Positions 1 through 10,703 of a DNA stretch of 64,000 bases are shown piece after piece (the first letter of the stretch is position 1; every line of letters begins with the position of its first letter). Source of the DNA: Capitulum mitella (Eukaryota; Arthropoda; Thecostraca; Pollicipedomorpha; Pollicipedidae); NCBI GenBank assembly GCA_030062745.1, contig CP099849.1:24788144-24852143 (forward strand), written 5' to 3'. The position numbers and the translations under genes are program-made. Under the pieces are notes generated by a model. The model saw nothing but the letters and a program-made list of their open reading frames with translations. It did not search any database and was not told the DNA's origin.

Positions 1-487
1 GTTATTCGTGACCTGACCTCAGGTCAATGGCTGGAAGTCACTGATACTTTGCCCATTGACGGTAACTAGATGTCTGCTTCACTCCACACTAAAAATGTTA
101 CGGAATATTCCGTCAATTTCCGAAAAAACGGCGATATGTCTTAAAAATGGGCTTGACCTTAGGTCAATGGCCCGGAAAATTCCAAAAAATCTGGGACAGC
201 AGATTTGTTGCATGTATCGCGATCACAAATCCCTGAAAGTATTATCGAGATATCTTGTTTTGCGAAAAAGTTAGAGGGCGCTAAACTTTTTTTGACATAG
301 GTCTGTTTGACCTGACATAGATCAGGTACCTGACCGGACGTGAGGTCAAAATTTTGAGACGAGATGTAAAATTGATGGGGCAAAAGGTACACAAAGTTTC
401 GTGACTCTGTGTTGGTTGGTTCTCTCGCAATCCTAGAAAAACCTCAGGGGGGCAGTCACCTGCCCCTCCCAGTCTGGGACGAGTTAA
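1..487. mobile_element. TTAA-flanked non-autonomous DNA transposon, family E, right part (E0)
   Basis: This is the right-hand part of a short repeat whose two full copies lie at 40216-41431 and 46072-47292; the left end lies outside the window. Shared landmarks are the opening segment with TGACCTCAGGTCA, the palindrome TTGACCTTAGGTCAA at 153-167 and a G-run/C-run terminal region ending at TTAA (484-487). No transposase is visible, so it is non-autonomous. The TTAA at 484 corresponds to intact empty TTAA sites at 9895, 19385 and 27388 in the other tandem units, so this copy inserted into unit 1 at TTAA. TTAA target choice is characteristic of the piggyBac superfamily; the assignment is inferred. 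Confidence 0.75.
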
Positions 488-539
488 CGAATCGAGCTAG
501 TACCCTAAAGGCAGCTGTCTCTATCGACCTACCCAAACA

Positions 540-600
540 TGGTCACCTACCAAGGCTATATAAACCGTATCTGCTGGTAGCCAACCACCAGTCTACACAG
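540..600 (+). promoter_or_regulatory. TATA/Inr-like core promoter, unit 1
   Basis: TATATAAA lies at 557-564, followed about 30 bases later by CCAGTCTACAC (from 588), which resembles the arthropod initiator TCAGTY. The whole block is conserved in all four units. It faces right, towards the open region ending at 1788. A GT splice-donor-like site follows near 627, so the first exon may be non-coding. Confidence 0.5.
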
Positions 601-1242
601 TGCATAGTGCTGGGGATTTGACATCAGTAAGACTGAGAGGATTTCGTTGTTTTTATTATCCGAAAAAGGATCACATATGTCAAAAGCACCTTTAATCTTT
701 CCTTAGTGGCGGATGCTTGTTACTAGTAGGTATGTTTCAAATAGCTGGCCTATGGAAGTGGAAATCTAGTGGGTTTGTGAAAAAGAGTCGATTAAGTGGT
801 TCATTTGGCATCCTGTTTAATGTAATTCGGTTTCGTGATTACTATCTGCTAGCATTTTTCAGAAGCATATTGTCATGTTCTTATCACCTTGTTTTACATA
901 CATAATTTGATCGCATTGGATCAGATTTACGGTGCAGGTGATACAACTAAAAATCGGGGTCACGGCGCTTGGATTCCGGTCAGTATTTGAATCACGGCTG
1001 TTTCTGAAATTCTGATCAAATGTAACTCACGGCCTCATTTTTAAAACCGATCGGGATCTAATATGATTTACCCAAAATACACGTGACTCTTGATCCGGAT
1101 CGACTCCAAATCAGAGTCAAGCACAAGTCCGCGAAAGTTCCAAGACGCTGCGTTTATTCGTTTGGTAAATATTTTAAAACCGTGCAGGGGACGTTAGACG
1201 AACCCCCAGTCAATGATGGGGTAATGCTAGTAAAAAAACATT

Positions 1243-1788
1243 GTGTGTGTATATGCACATCTTCAAGTAAACTCCCCTGTGTGCATTCATAGTTTTCAAT
1301 GCCACCTCACCGTACCAGATTCAAAGCTCGTAAATTCCATTACGGAGCATTTGCTGCGCTCTCTTCTGGCTCGTTCCATTTCGAGCTCCGAACTCAGTAT
1401 GGGGAAGTCTCCATCAGGGGACAAGACCTTTGTTGTTCAGGAACATTTGCCAGAGGATTCTGGTGAAACGAGCATCAAAGCATCCGAAGACCATGCGGAG
1501 ACCCACCCTGACCGAGTTCCAGAAGAATCGGTTGACTCTAAAGTGGATACAGGGCATAAAGAGGCCGACGAAAAATTATTGTTCCGTCAGTCTCATATGA
1601 CCGCTCCTTACGAATTTCCAAAGGCCATACGTTATCGAATCGACTACCGACCAGTCAAATCCTTGCTAAGAAAAACATCACGTACTATGGAAGCTCTTTT
1701 ATTCAACGTACACTTCGCATCTGAAACTGTACAGCAACAAGTAGAAGCCAATTTAGAAACATTTTCCCAATGGGTTGAACATCGGTAA
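1243..1788 (+). CDS. Conserved open region, convergent gene of unknown function, copy 1
   Basis: An open frame of 181 codons that ends at a stop at 1788 and faces the minus-strand gene. The conserved part runs from about 1310 and is polar and charged, with PEDSGETSIK, PEESVDSKVD and a basic FPKAIRYRIDYRPVKSLLRK stretch. The same frame stays open for about 160 codons in all four units. A second open stretch just upstream (1083-1292, containing LDEPPVNDGV) and another at 717-905 are also conserved and could be earlier exons, but I could not fix splice junctions that keep one frame. No signal peptide or known domain is seen. It could be a terminal exon or a decayed gene; I do not recognise it. 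Confidence 0.4.
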   Translation: MCVYAHLQVNSPVCIHSFQCHLTVPDSKLVNSITEHLLRSLLARSISSSELSMGKSPSGDKTFVVQEHLPEDSGETSIKASEDHAETHPDRVPEESVDSKVDTGHKEADEKLLFRQSHMTAPYEFPKAIRYRIDYRPVKSLLRKTSRTMEALLFNVHFASETVQQQVEANLETFSQWVEHR

Positions 1789-2070
1789 AACATGCTGACC
1801 AGCAAGTTACGTCCCAGACGACGTCAGGCGAAGTCATTCTTAGCGTGCTGGCAGAGGGATACATCGCTGATGACATCATATGGGGTCAGAATCAGAATCA
1901 GAATCAAAACGACCACAGACTGTCGTGAGCCTTTGTAGCGCACCAGGAATGGTGGGCCGCTGAGGTCACGTTGATGGTCACCAGCCAGTGGTGTTGGTCA
2001 CAAACCGGGAGGGGGGAGGGGGATGGTCCGCGGCAAGTCAGCAGATGACCTCTCTGCCGGAGATGACAGC

Positions 2071-3800
2071 TTAGTGCAGCGGTCTGTACAGCTGGCAGCA
2101 GCGTAGGCTCACCCACCGGGGGTTCTTCTCCTCGTTGTAAATCATACCGACGAGGACGTTGGCGTAGGGAGACAGGTCTTTGCACTGTGCGGGCCAGCTG
2201 TAACGGAAACAATGTAAGAGACGGCCCCGTCCATCGAGGCAAAACACGCAGTAATGGGTGACATCGGTATACTGCACAAGTCAGCTGTAATACGTGCAGT
2301 GATGGGGACTGCTCCACATATTGATGTGGGACATGTAGTAGTAGATGCTGCTGCACGACCATGAAGCTTCCTTGTGCTGCAGAAATGAAAGAAGCTCTTT
2401 ACTAGCATCTTGCGCTGCAGTGGCACTGGTATAAAAGGGGTTTAAAAAGTACTGTTAGCCGTGCGTCCTTACTGATCTCCTGGAACGAGGCAAATGCTGT
2501 AACGCATTTCAAGAAGATGGGATGTATAGGGCATGCAAAACCAGACTCAGGACTAAAGTTCCCTCCAGGGGTCAGGCAACTTAATGCCTCAATGGAAAAA
2601 CACGCTACTTCTCGGTGGAGACTGTAGTCCTGGATTACCCCACACCCGCTGGTAGAGCAATTCGAAGACGGAAAGCGACTCACGGGACGCCAGCGTCCAA
2701 GTAACCTGCGGCCATGTCCGGGGTGACGACGATATCCTCGCAGTGATCGGTAACGACAGCGCCGATGACAGGGCTGCAGGTCATGCGAGTCACGAACTCC
2801 ATCCAGTCGCCGTAGTTGGAAGCGAACGCGGACACCACGTGTCCGGCCGGACACAGCTGGAACGTGTCCTGCGACGGACGGGACCGAGGCGGTCAACGGG
2901 TGGTCAATGAATCGGCCGACTTTGTCCCTCTGGAAACAGATCTCGTCTCGGATCGTTTCGCCGCTTTTAATCTTGTTTCGCGTTTTTGGAACGCGAAGCG
3001 AAGGCGTACGCCTGTCAGTTTTTTTCGCAAAGCAAGGCCATGTTCCCAAGTTGATAGTATACCAAAGCAGCAAAGTAGCTGAACATAGGAGCAATACCTA
3101 CCTAGCAATACCTAGGAATACCTACAAAGCAGAAAAAAACAAACACTTACATCTGAGGAACGATGAACGTCGTGGTCTACCCCGGCCTCAAGATGAATGT
3201 CAGGATAACGCTGGCATTTAACGCTGTCCAGATCCTGAAATACAGAGCAAGTCGTCATCACCTGTTGCCTTTTAAACACGAAGCGTTTAAAACTGCACAA
3301 GTCAGCCTTAATCATTCACTTCCTTAATATCGCCCTAAACCGTCCCTTCACTGCCCAAAAACATGAGTAGTTTGTGGTGGCTTGTAGGTCCGAAAACACA
3401 AAAAGAGATGAAATATCTGCATCGCATCCAAAGGGTGCCAAACATTACATTATCCACACGAGGGGCCTGGATAGGTCGGCGTTCTGAAATACCTCGAAAC
3501 CGTTGTCATCGCCAAGACCGACCGCCATCATATCCGTATTTCCATCGCCATTGCAGTCGATCCTCCTCCTCTCACCAGGCTTCTCGCTGTTTTCTTGGCC
3601 GACGCTGATGGTAATATGATGTCCTGAAAATGTTGCACTGGTAATAAAATCAGTCATATAATTGTACCACGCGGAAATGATTCTCTCTCTATCTCTGGCA
3701 ATACGTTTAGCGTGGCTGTTTTCCTGAACGCATTTTTGCTCGCTAATTTTCCGAAGTTTGGTGCAGAAGTGCAGAGTGCACAATACATTTATCAACGTGC

Positions 3801-3857
<57 letters not shown>

Positions 3858-5737
3858 CATATATATCAAAAGGATTACACTTGCTATGCTATATTACACT
3901 TGCTACTTCTTTTTCTATAGTCCGGCGCGTAAAAACAGCACATCAGTATGGACACAATGCTCATCGTATCTAGCAAAATTTATGCATTCTTCCGCAAATC
4001 CATTTTACAACGCAGCTGATGTGGTCACACGCGGAGGTTGCAGCATTCAGTGCATATGAGTTATATCGGTTCGTTCCATGGCAACCCGTTAGTTATTGGA
4101 GAACGCCTATCGCATCCCGTCCCTTCGGTTTTCCCGGCGTAGATTCAAAACGGTAAATGCAACGACCTCGACTTTTTAACACGTCTGCCTGACCAGCACA
4201 GCTACGTTTTGACGAAAAACATTGTCCAGGATTTCATGCTTCCCTTCATTATAAAGTCAAAACTAGAATTTTAGATACCATTTCCAGGCACTGTGTCAGC
4301 TCGACATCTACACTTTCCTCAGGACAATGCGGTGCAAGTCAAACGTGATCTCAAGTAGGTTCGAAGTTGGTTATTTGTTTGCTTCGCGTTGCAACGATTC
4401 AGTGTTTTTTTTCAGGCAGGTCGGACTCTAGCACCCAAAAGTTTGAAGATACAAAGAAGCGAATAACTTGTTTTGCTTCATGCAACATCTATGACGGAAA
4501 CATGTAAAAGGCAATAGGCGATGTTTTGCAAACACTACTTTTAGTGACTACACAGAACTAATCTAATGTTGTATGTTGTTCGTTAGCGCTACTCCTGCAC
4601 TGTCAGTGAGGAACAGTGACATATTCAGAAATATGCCGCTGAAACAGTGGCATATTTCTGGCAAACATGCGTTTCACATTGGAATGCCGGTAAAAATGGA
4701 GGAGTGGAAAGTATGGGCAAACGATGTGCCGTGGGAGCAGAGGCGTAAGAACATCCAGAAAAGTGTGTGGGGAGATAGAGCTTTTTCCCCAAGGGACTAA
4801 TGTTAAATTTGCCAAAAAGTGGGTGGGGACCATGCCCCTTCCCGTTCCTGCGCCCATGCCCATGGAGAGCAGATACAAACCTCCGCAGCAATTGCCGATG
4901 AGCTCCCTCAGGTACTGAACAGACTCATCTAGACGATGTAGATGAGTTTGCGTCTGAAAAATACATTCCTGAAGTCAAAACAAAACACTGGGCAGCTTCT
5001 AGCAATGCGTTTATATTGAACCATTAGTCACACCAGTGAGTAGCCCGTTTTCTGTGAATCTGGTGTAGAAATGGCCACCAGGAAATTAGAGAACGATGTA
5101 GATGCTGTTAGACAGTATTTAAAAATTGTGTTTAGAAAGTGATTTACTATCACAAATATGAAATCTACGTCAAAATCGACTCGGTTCATTTACGCGCTTC
5201 GCTACAGCGGTTTGGCGTTTGTGTGCGCTCTTCATTACCTTCACGAGCTGCACTTATGCATGAATATTCAGAGAAAATAAATATTTGGTGAAATAATCAA
5301 ACAGGTTGCATACGTTGTATGCTGTGTGTAGTTGAAGCAGGCGTCTGCTTAACACGGCAGGTAAAGCAAGCAAAAAATACGGCGTAATAATATACCAAGG
5401 CAAAATAAGCAAAATGCAAAAGAAGACAGAAAAACACCGAGCCTTTTTTTGGAAAACTGGCGTCGAGAAAACGATGACACGAGAGTTCCCCTCAGACCGA
5501 GACATTTCAGAGGCCACCGTAGTAAGAGACGGATCATTTGTAGGGACAAACACAGAAACGAAATTTGCCTTGTCAACTCACCTCTGCTAAGTGAAGCTCT
5601 TCCTTAAGATGGTCGGTGTGGTTGGCGGCGACCGCATCGCTGATGTCGTGGATGACGTCGTGCAGGCAGCCGAGCTTGCTGGAGCCGACGGCGGCCTGCA
5701 GACCGCACAGCAGCAGGAGCAGAGACGTCGGCGACAT
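2071..5737 (-). CDS. Secreted protein with calcium-loop-like and dermatopontin-like modules, copy 1 (six exons)
   Basis: Exons, 5' to 3' on the minus strand: 5737-5582, 4953-4881, 3623-3493, 3234-3151, 2868-2684, 2197-2071. All introns are GT-AG, phases match (0,1,0,0,2), and the product is 251 residues. Exon 1 gives a signal peptide (MSPTSLLLLLCGLQAAVG) and an NHT glycosylation site. Exons 1-2 form a charged amphipathic helix (HLKEELHLAETQTHLHRL...), possibly a coiled coil. Exon 3 holds DCNGDGNTD, like EF-hand or FG-GAP calcium loops. The last two exons contain CPAGHVVSAF and NPRWVSLRCC, which resemble the CPxGxxV and (D)RxWxxxCC motifs of dermatopontin-type modules; this family call is tentative. 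I chose the ATG at 5737 because the one at 5755 lies at or before the expected transcription start set by the TATA box at 5777-5785. Confidence 0.8.
3806..3852. repeat. AT microsatellite in intron 2, unit 1
   Basis: Near-perfect (AT)n in intron 2 of the minus-strand gene. The equivalent site in other units differs: shorter (AT)n in unit 2 (about 13244-13280), (CT)n then (TA)n in unit 3 and interrupted AT/TG in unit 4. Confidence 0.95.
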
Positions 5738-5776
5738 GGCGAACAGGTCAGGCACCGCCGAGAGACGCGGCCGCCG

Positions 5777-5785
5777 CTTTTATAC
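5777..5785 (-). promoter_or_regulatory. TATA box of gene copy 1
   Basis: Minus strand GTATAAAAG, 40 bases upstream of the ATG at 5737. The expected start of transcription is about 5750-5755, giving a leader of under 20 bases. Conserved in all four units. Confidence 0.7.
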
Positions 5786-5980
5786 ACCCCTGCGGTCAGA
5801 GGGAATGCACGGCCGACAGTTTACATAGTCAGCAGGCGGCAGTTGCCATGGTCCCTTCAGATGGCAGTCCGTCCGGCCAGTTCCAGAATTCGGGCTGGCT
5901 GCACGAGATTCAAGCTCTGAACTGTGTCAGCGAGCCTGTTACATTCCTAAGCTTATCAGCGCCCGCTGTTGGTTTATGTA

Positions 5981-6023
5981 GATATATATTAACATATATA
6001 TATATATATATACAGATATATAT
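5981..6023. repeat. AT microsatellite upstream of gene copy 1
   Basis: Interrupted (TA)n about 200 bases upstream of the TATA box of the minus-strand gene. Similar runs lie at about 15460-15500 and 33131-33166; it is nearly lost in unit 3 (about 25165-25190). Confidence 0.9.
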
Positions 6024-6029
6024 CATTTT

Positions 6030-8480
6030 CCTCTGACACCGAAATAAAATGGACGGACACGTAGAAAATTGTGATGTTTTTTCACCGGCCGCGAATCTGC
6101 TTGCAACTCACCCAGTACCAAGAACTACCAAACCTTCAGCTTCACAAGCACGGGATTCATCTGAACCCCTTCACGCTACACTTTTCGTGCATTTTCGTAA
6201 TCTAATGTACGCTTCGTTATGTACTTACATAAGATAACCTAAGCTACCACCTGAACTAAGAACTTGACCGGGGCCACCCAGGGTCTCTTTTCAAAGTCCC
6301 TGTTATCTCATATCTCAGTCAAAGTTCTCTTTTACCAGGGCTGGTAAAAGAGGCCCTTGACAAGAAAAACTGAAGTGCTACTGTATTTTCAGAAATTCTT
6401 GGAAGAAGAAAGTTCGGTTTGTCCCAAGATTGTCCCAGCATGTGATCGAGAAGGTCGTTGTTCTGCCGTATCCAGAACAACCGGGGATTTGACTAAAGAT
6501 GACGATCAACTGCAGTTCTTAATGCGGTAACATGGGTTTATAAATCTGTTGACCCATCCGTTGGACACATATCGACGAAACGTCTGTGAATGTTATCCTG
6601 TAAACGAGGGAAAGTGTTAGCAAAATTCCGTGCCGGGACATCACACGGTGGCTGCCAAACCACATGGGAAGACCACTGGAAGTTCGGTTGGCCTTCGAAG
6701 CAGTGGCGAGGCCAGAGGAGTTGCAGAGGTCATTACGCACCCTGACATTTGCCTCCCCGTTTTAGGGGTGTATGTATATGGAAAAGCAAATGAGTAGTGT
6801 GCTTAGATGCAAACATGTCAATGAAATTCCACTTCGGGAAGCTCACAACCATTTATGCTCATTGCAAATCAGTATATGCAATGAGTATAATTTTGCATGT
6901 ACGTGCTCGTGTAGCAATGAGTAAAAACAAAAATTAAAACATATTATACTGGTACGGTAGACAGAGTCACCCCGTAATATCTTATCTGTTCTGCGACTGC
7001 ACGCCTCGCTCCCAAGCGTCCCACGGTCATTGCCTGAGAGGCACTCAAATGGGAGCGTGCTACGTTACTGGCTTCGCATATAAATATTGACAGAGTTCTG
7101 TATGTTGATGGTTGCAATTCGTGATCCTTGCATACCGGCGAATATAAAATATCGTCTGTAAAGACGAACCTTTATCTACGTTGATGCATTTTTGTTTGAT
7201 GACTTTCGGACTTAAGCTACCGAGTTAACTAAATTTTCAGAAGGTTCCCATTTAAACATATGCACTGTCCACGCATTTCCTTACGTCTTTTGCAGCAAAG
7301 CTCTTCGCAGCTATGGATGGCTTTCAGAGGTAGGCAAGGTCGATATTGATTATCAGCTGGGATATTATGTTTTTTTGCGAAACTTTTTAGCATCGAAGCG
7401 GTTTTAATATCGAAAACGATGGCAGGAAAACCTGAAGCAAACTTCTTCAAATATATCTTCATATGCTGTTTTTTCGGAGTCGAAGCGATACAATGAGAGA
7501 AAAAACATTATTTCACATTGCCTACATCGCTGACTACAAAAGCAACTAGGCTGCTAATTTGCTTTATGTTGAATGCCATAAACCATTTGTTAAGTTTGCA
7601 GTCGATGGGAACGAGTGCATCGACAATTATCTCATCGACATCGACTCGGTTTCGTCGATTTTTCTCATCAACCACGGATCGAATCGGCTAAGCATGCGTC
7701 CTCTTGGAACGATAATCCAATAGAAACCGCGTGATGTAGAATCAGGTTCCAACGCGTGCGGCACGGGCAACGCACAGGCGATGATGGTGTGAAAAAGCCG
7801 TCTCTAAGAGTTTCGAGGATTCATTGTCGCGCTGGCGATCCGGAAACTGCAACGACTTGAAAAAAGCACCATGGCGTGTCTCCATGTCCCGTCTTTCGTT
7901 GGTACCGGCAATCACACGTCTCTGGTCTACAGTTTGGACGCCATGCGACCTGGAAAAGGGTCATGCACTCAGATTAAGATTCAGATTCAGACATTGATCA
8001 AGGCCGTTGGCTACACGCGGTGGCTGTTCAGACCTTTTGCCGGAAATAAAACGGAGAGAATCAGCAAGAGGTCATGTCAGGTAAAATGGAAAGTCAACAG
8101 TCACACGGTCACGCACATTTGTACACACGTTGACCGGTCAGTCAGATGGACGGCGCAGGTGATTCGCCAGATGGCGGTTGAAACATGAAACTGGCAGCCC
8201 AAGAATCCCGGACGACAGTTCATTGCAAAGGGTGGCCGCCCGGCAGCAGAACCGCCTCTTACCCCTCCATGCGAGACCGTTGCATTTGAAGCCGATAATC
8301 CGATCACGTGTGTCTGTCGCGCGCTCGGCCAAGGTCGGTAATGAAGATGCCAGAGACTTGGGTTCACCCAGAACGCATGTTGTGTGTGAGACAAAGAGTA
8401 TGATAATTGCTAAGTTCTCCGCGCTGAGTCAGCCCAGGTTGTCATGCATATTCCAGACATGGTATTATTTCTTGTGGCCT
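6030..8480. other. Intergenic spacer of unit 1, no supported gene
   Basis: About 2.4 kb between the gene's upstream side and the reverse-transcriptase fragment. It contains short frames only. One stretch (about 6340-6530; 33421-33678 in unit 4) stays open longer in unit 4 but has a stop in units 1 and 2, so it is at best a relic. A short CAGATT-type hexamer run lies at 7970-7995 and is longer in units 2-4 (about 17490-17520, 25496-25525, 35110-35145). Confidence 0.6.
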
Positions 8481-8487
8481 AAGATGA

Positions 8488-8823
8488 CTAACTGCATAGT
8501 TCATTTCTTTTTGTTCGGATCCGAGAGAAGTTCTTTTGCGTTCCATAACCGCATAACGAAATGCGGTACCGGATTTGTGGGAGTACTAAGGCGTTGACCA
8601 GCGCAGAGGTAGAAATAGGGGGTACGTAGCTCCTCAGATGCGATAGACCATTTAGGACTCTAAAGCAGCGCCTAGTAAAGAGAGAGAAGTGAGAGTCCCA
8701 GCTGAGTGAACGTTCGAACGTTAGTCCTACTCTTTCGGCCTCAGGAACGGGCGATAGGTCAAAACCACGAAATTTTACTGTAAAAGATGGAATGCTGCGC
8801 AGTTTCTGTGGACTGCCAACCAT
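8488..8823 (-). pseudogene. Non-LTR retrotransposon reverse-transcriptase fragment, unit 1
   Basis: A minus-strand frame of 111 codons matches the end of the reverse-transcriptase domain of LINE-type elements: LGLTF-like opening, then SLSWDSHFSLF, RVLNGLSHLRSY and LVNALVLPQIRYRISLCGYG, corresponding to the usual LGV-(D/E)-LSW-H ... LGLL-RL ... LY-ALVLPHLDYC-WG pattern. The catalytic part (F/YADD) and endonuclease are absent, so this is a dead 5'-truncated piece. The same fragment occurs at the same place in all four units. Confidence 0.75.
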
Positions 8824-9258
8824 TTATCAAATTATTTTCAATATTTTACAGAAGACAAAGGTTTTTATCAATAGCAATTGCACCGACTTTTAACCCTTTC
8901 ATTTGTACGCATAAAAAAACTAAAAATGTGGCGGCATTTTATTGGGGTTTGGTTGCAATCCATCTTTTCATGACATCCTGCAAATAAAACGCTCAGCCCA
9001 CACCTAGCCCACGATCAGTTAAAATTAGCAGGCTCTTTAGTTGTGCCGAGATCATGATGTGTGTTCGCCCTCGATGTCATGAGTATGTCATCCATCCAGC
9101 CTTCGGGGAATGCAGTGGTTCACATGCTAGAACAAAAAATATGATTAATTAGTTTGTACGTTAGTAACAAATTACTTTTCAAAGGAACATAAACAATATA
9201 TCCTTCGAAAGACGTGCCATGACGAACTGAAAATTGATGTACTTGACATCGAAACCCT

Positions 9259-9355
<97 letters not shown>
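9259..9355. repeat. AT/AC compound microsatellite, unit 1
   Basis: (TA)n, then (AC)n at 9285-9310, then (TA)n. The unit 2 and unit 3 counterparts are pure AT. Confidence 0.95.
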
Positions 9356-9357
<2 letters not shown>

Positions 9358-9700
9358 TATATTGCTGTTTTTTACAACATCATATAGAACCCAGCATTAC
9401 AAAATGCATGGAAAATGTCGAATTTTATGCTACAGTGTACATGCGTATGAAGCATTGGTACGTGCATATCACATGTAATATATATGTATATAAATGTACT
9501 ACATGGTTAATTGCATACGGTTAGGTACACGCTATTTTCTAGGTACCTCACTGAAGTAATAGGCGGAAATGTAGCATATTATTAGTTTGTACCTAAAATT
9601 AGGACATAACCGCGGCAGTTATAGCTTCGGGTGTCCGTACGTAGCAATTTTAGTTACTGACTAGTTCATTTTAATGCTGTGTGGTGGATTCTGATGTGAT

Positions 9701-9739
9701 GGAAAATAGTGGTGGATATTCATCCACCACTATTTTTCC
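9701..9739. repeat. Perfect hairpin (inverted repeat) near unit junction
   Basis: Arms of 17 bases (GGAAAATAGTGGTGGAT and its complement, with one extra T in the right arm) around a four-base loop. Versions in unit 2 (19200-19238) and unit 3 (27203-27240) carry one mismatch each. Function unknown. Confidence 0.85.
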
Positions 9740-9958
9740 AATTACGGCGCAATAACCACAATAATTATCTATACTTTTTGTTATACACAGCAGTCAATAT
9801 ATTCCAGTGCCCAGAGGCTATCTGGACAAACGAAATGGAGCCAGTTATATGACGGCTGTTAAATAACACAAATTCACGGGATAAGTTAACGCATCGAGCC
9901 AGTAGCTTAAGGGCAGCTGTCCCTATCGATCTACCCAAACATGGTCACCTAACAAGGC

Positions 9959-9966
9959 TATTTAAA
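9959..9966 (+). promoter_or_regulatory. TATA-like box, unit 2 plus-strand promoter
   Basis: Here the box reads TATTTAAA instead of TATATAAA; the initiator-like CCAGTCTACAC follows at the same distance. Confidence 0.45.
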
Positions 9967-10703
9967 CCGTGTCTGCTGGTAGCCAACCACCAGTCTACAC
10001 AGTGCACAGTGCTAAGGATTTGACATCAGTAGGACTGAGAGGATTTCATTGCTTTTATTATACGAAAAACGATCACATATCTCAAAAGCACGTTTAATCT
10101 TTCCTTAGTGGCAGATGCTTGGTATTAGTAAGTATGTTTCAAATAGCTGGCATATGGATGTTTAAATGTAGTGGGGTTGTGAAAAAGAGTCGATTAAGTG
10201 GCTCATTTGGCATCCTGTTTAATGTAATTCGGTCTCGTGATTACTATCTGCTAGCATTTTTCAGAAGCATATTGCCATGTTTTAATCACCTTGTTTTACA
10301 TACATAATTTGACCGCATTGAATGAGATTGACGGTGCAGGTGATACGAGTAAAAATCGGGTCACGGCGCTTGGACTCCGATTAGTATTTGAATCATGACT
10401 GTTTGTGAAATTCTGATCCGAGTCAAATGTAATTCAGGGCCGCATTTTTTAAACCGATCGGGATCTAACATGATTTACCCAAAATACATGTGACTCTTGA
10501 TCCGGATCGACTCCAAATCAGAGTCAAGCACAAGTCCGCGAAAGTTCCAAGACACTGCGTTTATTCGTTTGGTAGATATTTTAAAAGCGTGCGGGCGACG
10601 TTAGACGAGCCCCCAGTCAATGATGGGGTAATGCTAGTGAAAACATTGTGTGTGTATATGCACATCTTCATGTAAACTCCCCTGTGTGCATTCATAGTTT
10701 TCA

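Larger units (their letters stand above)
484..9894. repeat. Tandem array unit 1
   Basis: First visible unit of a four-unit direct tandem duplication of about 9.4 kb. In order it holds a plus-strand promoter, a convergent plus-strand open region, the six-exon minus-strand secreted-protein gene with its TATA box, about 2 kb without a recognisable gene, a reverse-transcriptase fragment, an AT/AC microsatellite and a hairpin. The left edge is masked by element E0, inserted at the unit's first TTAA, so the array may continue leftward outside the window. Confidence 0.9.

Noticed and set aside
2402-3094. 230-codon minus-strand frame
   Set aside because: It overlaps the dermatopontin-like exon 2684-2868 in a different frame; the spliced frame keeps cysteines and joins the neighbouring exons in phase.
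5591-5920. Plus-strand frame of 109 codons opposite exon 1
   Set aside because: It is the antisense shadow of the signal-peptide exon and TATA region, and it is conserved only because the coding strand is.
8101-8394. Possible tRNA-like or coding segment conserved in all units
   Set aside because: Open frames exist on both strands, but no cloverleaf, A/B boxes or recognisable protein could be made out.
9234-9524. Frames encoding Tyr-Ile or Thr-His repeats
   Set aside because: Translations of AT/AC microsatellites. The same applies to the others at 18787, 26756 and 42363.
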